DNA of 14,462 nt from Chloromonas sp. AAM2 (Eukaryota; Chlorophyta; Chlorophyceae; Chlamydomonadales; Chlamydomonadaceae). Positions 9,334-14,462 of this stretch are shown here, piece by piece. Location of the stretch: positions 1 to 14,462 of the forward strand of contig QAXH01002484.1 of the NCBI GenBank assembly GCA_004335635.1. Reading direction: 5' to 3'. Below the pieces are notes generated by a model, which worked only from the letters and a program-made list of their open reading frames with translations, ran no database searches and was not told the DNA's origin. Position 1 is the first letter of the stretch, and every line of letters begins with the position of its first letter. Position numbers and translations under genes: made by a program.

Positions 9334-12300
9334 ATGGCGACCGCGGGAGAACCAGTGGACGGCACGACGGCTATCGCCCACTGGACTGCAGAACAAAGAG
9401 AAGATGGGACGCTGGTTCGGCTTACAGTACAGCGAGCCGTGAAGCAGAGAGAGATCACGCCAATACTGGAGGACCTTGGTGCGCGTCGGTTCTGATAGCC
9501 TCGCCATTGGCTATCAAATGCATGCACCTTTCACTTACATGCATGCTTCATTTGCATTTCTGGCCAAGGATGCAAACCGCACCAATTATAGTAAATGTTC
9601 TGTCCTCCAGGCGAACATCAAGAAGCTGCAAGGACCTGCTGGAGCAGCTGCAGCGGTTGCAACTTCCTCCTAGTTGCTGATAGCCACACCAATCAGCCTC
9701 TCCCTCTGTGCTGGTTGGCCGTGTATGCAGGCATCAACATTGTATCTTTTGTGACCGAGCGAGATCCAGGGGTCGCCACTCAAGGAAAGAGGAACCTGGC
9801 TCCTTTTCGTGGCAGCTTTCTCCTGTGTGATGACGACGGCCAACGGTACGAGTTCAACATGTGCATGCAACCCACCAGCACATGCTGTATAACTACATGC
9901 GAGCATTCTACTCAGTTAGTGAGGCTATGGTCCTATTCAAGCCAAGGCTTGCTGTGCTGCTTCATAGTGGCCCACTCTTCAGCACCTGACGTCAACATAC
10001 ATATGCAGGTCTTTCTGCCTTTCATGTGGAGCAACATGCTGTCTGTTCTGCCACTCATCCTTTCAGGCTCGACGATACATTGTTGCAACAGCTGGTGGAA
10101 GCTCTGCAGCGAGTGTTGTGTGTTTCCATCACGGCAGCAGGCACTATACGGAAGTCAGACAGTGTGAGCAGCAATCTATCAGTCGCAGGCTCAGAACACC
10201 TCCAACACACCTCGCTCCCCCCTCACATCAACCGCCTGCCCAGCCTTTCAGGCAGCGAGGCAGCTGCTTCTCCCAGCTTGACAAGCAGGCAACAGCATGC
10301 TGGTGATGGCGGTAGCAGCATGTCGCCAGAAAACACCCATTCTCATCATCAGCGTGGTGATTCCTGCACTAGTCATACGGAAACTGACAGCCTGCTGAGT
10401 GGCTACGACCGCTCCTCCTCACAGCATGCACCTTCACAGATTGGGGGCATTCCTGGTGTTGTGCGTCATGGTTCTGCAGGCAGCCCACCCGAGCTGCAGC
10501 ACACAGGCTCTGGCACACAGGCAGGAGTGGGTGGTGGCTCCGGGCAGCAGAGGCCAGCAGGACCGGGTGTGTTGCACAGCCGGAGCTTAAGTGCTTCGTC
10601 TGATGCAACCCTGGGGACTTTGTCAGCCCCTACAACCGCTCAGACTTCAGTGGACGGGCATGGTATCGCTGGTGCACTGCGCAAGTCCCCCAGCACCAGC
10701 ACACGCGAGGAGGAGTGCATGGAGCTAGCCGCAGGCCAGCAGACCGTAGACAACATCATGACCTCACCGGTGAGATGTGGGATATGCATGCGCCAGAAAT
10801 GTTTGCCTTGAGTTGTTCGCCAGTTGTGTGTGAAGGTGGAAGGCACAGCTGACTTTTGGACAGTACGCATTGTATCCAGGTCCGGAATAACCAGCCGGAA
10901 CTCACAAGGCAACAAGCTAAACCACATGCGCTGTTGAACATCAGCGACGAGCAGTGGCTGTTTGCTCGCATTGACTGATATGAATATCATGCCTTCTGCA
11001 TTGCATCTTTCTAGGTGCAATGCATCCATCAGGACGCAGACCTTAACACCGCCAAGAGTTTGATGAGCCAAGTCCAGGTCTCAGCCCTCCTCGTGGACAC
11101 AGGCTCAGCCACACCTGGCATCGTCACAAAGCGCGATTTCCTCAAAGTATCATTCTCCAAAACGCTCAAAAGGGGGAGAGTGCTCGACATTATGACGCAG
11201 CCGGTGAGGGAAAGGGCATGCACAGGCTCAGGCAGCTGGGCAGTCAGACCAGGGCTTGGACGAGCTATGCCTCACACTGCCAGAAACTACAGTGGCAGCG
11301 TAACAATTGTTCAGCCATTGTTGCAGACATTGCAGAATTGCAGACACTCTTGCATCCGTGAAGTGTTCACCGTACGCATACTTCTAAATAGATGAACGGC
11401 GACCCCGGCACTCGTTCTGACGGCTCCTGCAGGTCATCTCCATCCCGCTTGGCACGTCTTTACGCGAGGCTGTCCGACTGATCGCCGTCAAGGGCGTGCG
11501 TCGTGTGCTCGTGCACGACCCCAGCCGCGCCGACGCAGAGGACGCGCTGGCGGCCTACGTAGGCCTGGTCAGCGACACGGACATATTCCGCGTGCTGGGC
11601 CGGCCCGAGCACCTCATGCGCAGGGTAATTGACCGGTCCTTGGGCGTGGGAGGTCACGCCAGCCCAACAAGTGAGTGCAATGGGATTGCCTTACAGGTTG
11701 GTGTCATGGCTTGCTAGGTGGTCATTGGCTGGTTAACTTGCAGCATGTACGAGCGATGGACAACATGCCAGTTGTGTGATTGCCAGCTGCAGGGCATCAC
11801 GTGTGTCGTGCCTTTTCCTGACAGGTGGTTCATTTGTGTGTATGCCTTGCAGGCGAGGTATCCCGTCAGTCCGTTGCCCCCAGCCTCGCGCACTACCCCA
11901 GCAACATGTCCTCGGTCTCCGGCATGTCAGTCTGCAGCCTGGCACATTCCATCAGCTCCCTGTCCGAACAGGTGAGCAAAGGATAGATATCACTCAGGCT
12001 GGGTAGATAGAGCAACTGGAGTGACTGACAGCTCCCGGACCAGTGCCTGCTGCTGGTGACTTAACAGATGAGGCGTGGGAGGTAGAGGCACGACTGCCCC
12101 TTGTTCTCTCACCAGCCAGCTCTTCCTCTGGGCTGCACATTCAGTTGTAGAGCACTTGCGTGCCAGCCTTGTGATGCTGTCAGTTGCGGGAAGCTGCACA
12201 CACCCTAGCAACCCTTGGGCTTTGGGCCACATGCCACAGGCATTGCCTTTGCGCATGTGTGCTGTGAATGTGTTCTGTAAGACATAAGGCAGCAGGTTGG

Positions 12301-14140
12301 GCTTTGTCAAAATGGCAATCTGCATCACTGCTGTGCCCGTGTGCAGGCCAAGGCCATCAGCACTGAGGACAGGTACAGGGCAGCAGCAGCTCTGTGGGAG
12401 CTCGACTTCAATGAGGTGCGTGTGCGGGAGACTTGGGGAGGCCGAGGTGTGCTGATTCACCACCTGGTGGCCAAGTTGGGCACAGATGGGGAGCACTGTT
12501 GAAATCGCTGTTCTGACAAAAATAAGGACGGTGGTGATGGTGATGTTAGTGGTCATCTTCTACCATTGCACTTTGCTTTGGAAGGTATGAATGCTGTATT
12601 CAAAACTGGAAGGAATGGCTTGCCTGTATGGGAAAATCTGAGCTTCACCTGCTCATGTCCACTGCCTGTTATCAACCAGCGTTTGAGCTGAATCAATACA
12701 TACACCCACTATACACACTGTGAAATGGGCGTTGTGTCTGCTTCCTGGTTGCAAAAAGTCGAGTGGTGGTGAGGCCTGGAAGGTAAACCTTTCTAGCCTG
12801 GCTATTTCTACTTCGTGTCTAAGACAGTGTGTACATCTGCTGGAGCTGACGCATTTTTGTAAGCTGCGCTGCCATGCCATGTTCTGTTGAAGCCATGTTC
12901 TGTTGAAGAACATGGGGTTGTACGTGTATGCTTCATCGCAGATTGAAACAACGCGTAAGATTGGCGAGGGCTCCTTTGGTGAAGTCGTTCTCGCCAATTT
13001 CCGAGGGACCAAAGTGGCGGTCAAGCGCATGAGAGGATTTGAGATCTCTTGCGATGACGAGCCGCAGCCTTCACCGACCATGATGCCAGTGTTCGCGCAA
13101 TTTTTTGAGCGCGAGATTGAAATCATGGCCAGCATCCGTCATCCCAACGTCGTCAATTTCATCGGAGCATGCCACACGCCGCCCAACGTCTGCCTTGTCA
13201 CCGAGTACTGTGCAAGAGGCTCCCTGGACCATTTGCTGCACAAATCAAGTCAGTGGCAGGCCGCGCAGCTAGCATCACAATATTGTATGCTCTGCCCTGC
13301 CCGCTGCCTTGCTGCTGTGTCAACCGCTCCTGCAGTGTCTGACCACATGAAGTTACACGCATGCCTTGCAGGCCTTCATCTCGACCTTGTGAAGAAGATT
13401 GAGTTTGGCATGGACATTGCCCGAGGCATGTCCTGCCTTCACGCACAGAGGCCCGCCATTGTGCACCGCGACCTCAAGCCAGCCAACCTTCTGGTTTCAG
13501 CTCGGTTCGAGGTCAAGGTGGCCGACTTTGGCCTGTCCCGCATCAAGGACCATGCGCAGCTGATCAACTCCAGGGCGGGCCTGGAGGGTACCATTGAGTA
13601 CTGTGCACCGGAGGTGCTTCGGGGCGAGCCATACACGGAGAAGTGCGACATCTGGAGCTGTGGAGTGGTGCTGTGGGAGCTGCTCAACCGACAGAGGTGA
13701 GTGCACAAAGCGTATCATTGCTGCGCTGACCTTGCTACCATGGTTCACATTGGAAAGTGCGCGATGCTGGTGCACTTAAGAGCGGCCGCGGTGCCTGACT
13801 GGCACTGCGGACGGCTTCTTCTGATTGTGCACGGTGCTGAGGTTCACGCCATCAGCCTTGTACTGCATGCGCTGCTGTAGCTCATGCCCTTCGCAGGCCC
13901 TACGCGGATGCTGACGTGCCCATCTACATCCTGATGATGGCGCTGGGCACGGGCAGCCTGAGCCTTGCGCCCCTGCGTGAGGAGGCTAGCTCCGTGGGCC
14001 TGGTGCGGCTGGTGGAGCGCTGCCTGGCGCGGCAGCCGGGCGACAGGCCCTCCTTCAGGGACATTCTGCACGCGCTGGAGAATGAGTACAAGGTGGTCAG
14101 AGGCAAGGCAGCAGGTGAGAGTCAACGTGATTGGAACTGA
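9334..14140 (+). CDS. ACT - CBS - CBS - TKL-type protein kinase, possible metabolite-sensing kinase
   Basis: Exons are 9334-9478, 9731-9845, 10067-10769, 11015-11203, 11433-11670, 11853-11971, 12347-12415, 12942-13248, 13372-13696 and 13897-14140. All phases match, giving 817 residues. Residues 27-109 read as an ACT-like beta-alpha-beta-beta-alpha-beta fold: LVRLTVQR, helix EITPILEDLG, strand INIVSFV, strand SFLLCDDDGQR, helix TLLQQLVEALQRVL. Residues 110-310 are a Ser/Gly/His-rich disordered linker. Two CBS domains follow (about 313-384 and 380-455). Each holds the G-h-h-S/T-x-x-D signature used for ribose contact in nucleotide-binding CBS proteins (GIVTKRD 356-362, GLVSDTD 428-434). The kinase starts after LWELDFNE: glycine loop GEGSFGEV 534-541, Lys554, helix-C Glu584, HRDLKPAN 660-667, DFG 680-682, APE 707-709. 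It is therefore catalytically complete, and HRDLKPAN indicates Ser/Thr specificity. An in-frame TAA at 9316 supports ATG 9334. The 3' end is less sure: a good donor at 14114/14115 could lead to another exon, with no TGTAA seen afterwards. Plant STY kinases pair ACT with a TKL kinase; the CBS pair is extra here. Confidence 0.9.
12876..12907. repeat. Perfect 16-bp tandem duplication in a kinase-gene intron
   Basis: A 16-base unit starting GCCATGTTCT is present at 12876-12891 and exactly repeated at 12892-12907. It lies in the longest intron of the kinase gene (12416-12941), 35 bases before the 3' splice site. This is a recent replication-slippage type duplication and has no coding effect. Confidence 0.9.
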
Positions 14141-14462
14141 AGGGGAAATAGGCTGGAAAGTAGACAGACTGCAAGGGGGGTTACCAGCTGTAGCTGGGGG
14201 GTTTGACCAGGGTCACCGTAAGCGTGAGAAAAGCACTAAAATTCACGCTTTCACGCGTTTTGGCCCTTTTGCTTCCTGAAAGCGTGGGTAAGCGTGAAAA
14301 AAACCGACGTTTCAAAACGGTTTCGGTTATATCTCTTCATTGGGCCCTCTTCTCGAGGTGCGACTCGTGCCATTGTTCTTTTTAGCACCAGGGCTATCGG
14401 AGCCATGGTTCGCGATGGCTTGGTGTGGGACAATGTCGAAATCGTACAAGAAGGCAGGGGCG
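14141..14462. other. Right edge: repeat-bearing sequence with no assignable gene
   Basis: This is either the 3' UTR and downstream flank of the kinase gene, or an intron of it if the donor at 14115 is used. It holds a small perfect hairpin (CCAGCT GT AGCTGG, 14184-14197), the AGCGTGA repeat cluster, then a T-rich tract and acceptor-like sequence ending near 14384 (CTTTTTAG). After that acceptor the frame compatible with the kinase donor stays open to the window end. A separate ATG at 14405 also opens a frame that runs off the end. Neither translation was recognised. Confidence 0.4.
14218..14302. repeat. Cluster of AGCGTGA repeats in direct and inverted orientation
   Basis: GTAAGCGTGAGAAAA at 14218-14232 recurs as GTAAGCGTGAAAAAA at 14288-14302. 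Between them TTCACGCTTTCACGC carries the same word inverted, and GAAAGCGTG follows before the second direct copy. The arrangement could fold into alternative hairpins. It resembles the end of a short repeat element, but no target duplication or full boundary is visible. Confidence 0.65.

Noticed and set aside
9611..9672. Extra exon of the kinase gene after an acceptor-like CTCCAG
   Set aside because: Joining 9478 directly to 9731 gives an excellent ACT-like continuation; including this stretch breaks it and needs a weak donor. Alternative inclusion cannot be excluded.
9595..10167. 190-codon plus-strand frame as one continuous protein
   Set aside because: It is exon 9731-9845 plus flanking intron sequence read through; splice sites and phase explain it better.
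14251..14433. 60-codon minus-strand frame at the right edge
   Set aside because: No motif, and it overlaps the AGCGTGA repeat cluster; likely chance.
1..14462. Prokaryotic operon, CRISPR array, tRNA or rRNA
   Set aside because: All clear domains are broken by GT...AG introns; no spaced direct-repeat array, cloverleaf or rRNA segment was seen.

Overview
The window is nuclear DNA of a eukaryote, most likely a green alga (Chlorophyta; the exact lineage cannot be named from sequence alone). Three intron-rich genes can be reconstructed by joining short open stretches at GT...AG splice sites, most of whose acceptors read GCAG or TGCAG. The reading frame stays open across all joins in the two plus-strand genes. 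The algal call rests on four things: a plant-type GATA zinc finger (C-x2-C-x18-C-x2-C), a DBP6/RH1-like helicase with DETD in place of DEAD, an ACT-plus-TKL kinase reminiscent of plant STY kinases, and a TGTAA cluster (the usual chlorophyte poly(A) signal) behind the helicase.

Layout. Positions 1-2560 hold no gene I can support. Positions 2561-about 4757 (minus strand) encode a GATA-type zinc-finger transcription factor with basic and acidic segments and a C-terminal coiled coil. A compact gap of about 190 bp (4758-4945) separates it from the divergent helicase gene and should act as a two-way promoter. Positions 4946-8219 (plus) encode a complete eight-exon DEAD-box RNA helicase of 585 residues, of the DBP6/DDX51 type that works in 60S ribosome assembly. 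Positions 8220-9333 are 3' UTR and promoter sequence. Positions 9334-14140 (plus) encode a ten-exon, roughly 817-residue protein joining an ACT-like domain, a long Ser-rich linker, two CBS domains and an intact TKL-type protein kinase domain. The last 320 bases hold AGCGTGA-type repeats and no assignable gene.

The most interesting object is the ACT-CBS-CBS-kinase protein. It looks like a single-chain metabolite sensor: one domain class known for amino-acid binding, one known for adenine-nucleotide binding, and a catalytically complete kinase. The two plus-strand genes are adjacent, but nothing shows that they share a pathway. The GATA factor and the ribosome-assembly helicase share a promoter region and could be co-regulated; that is inference.
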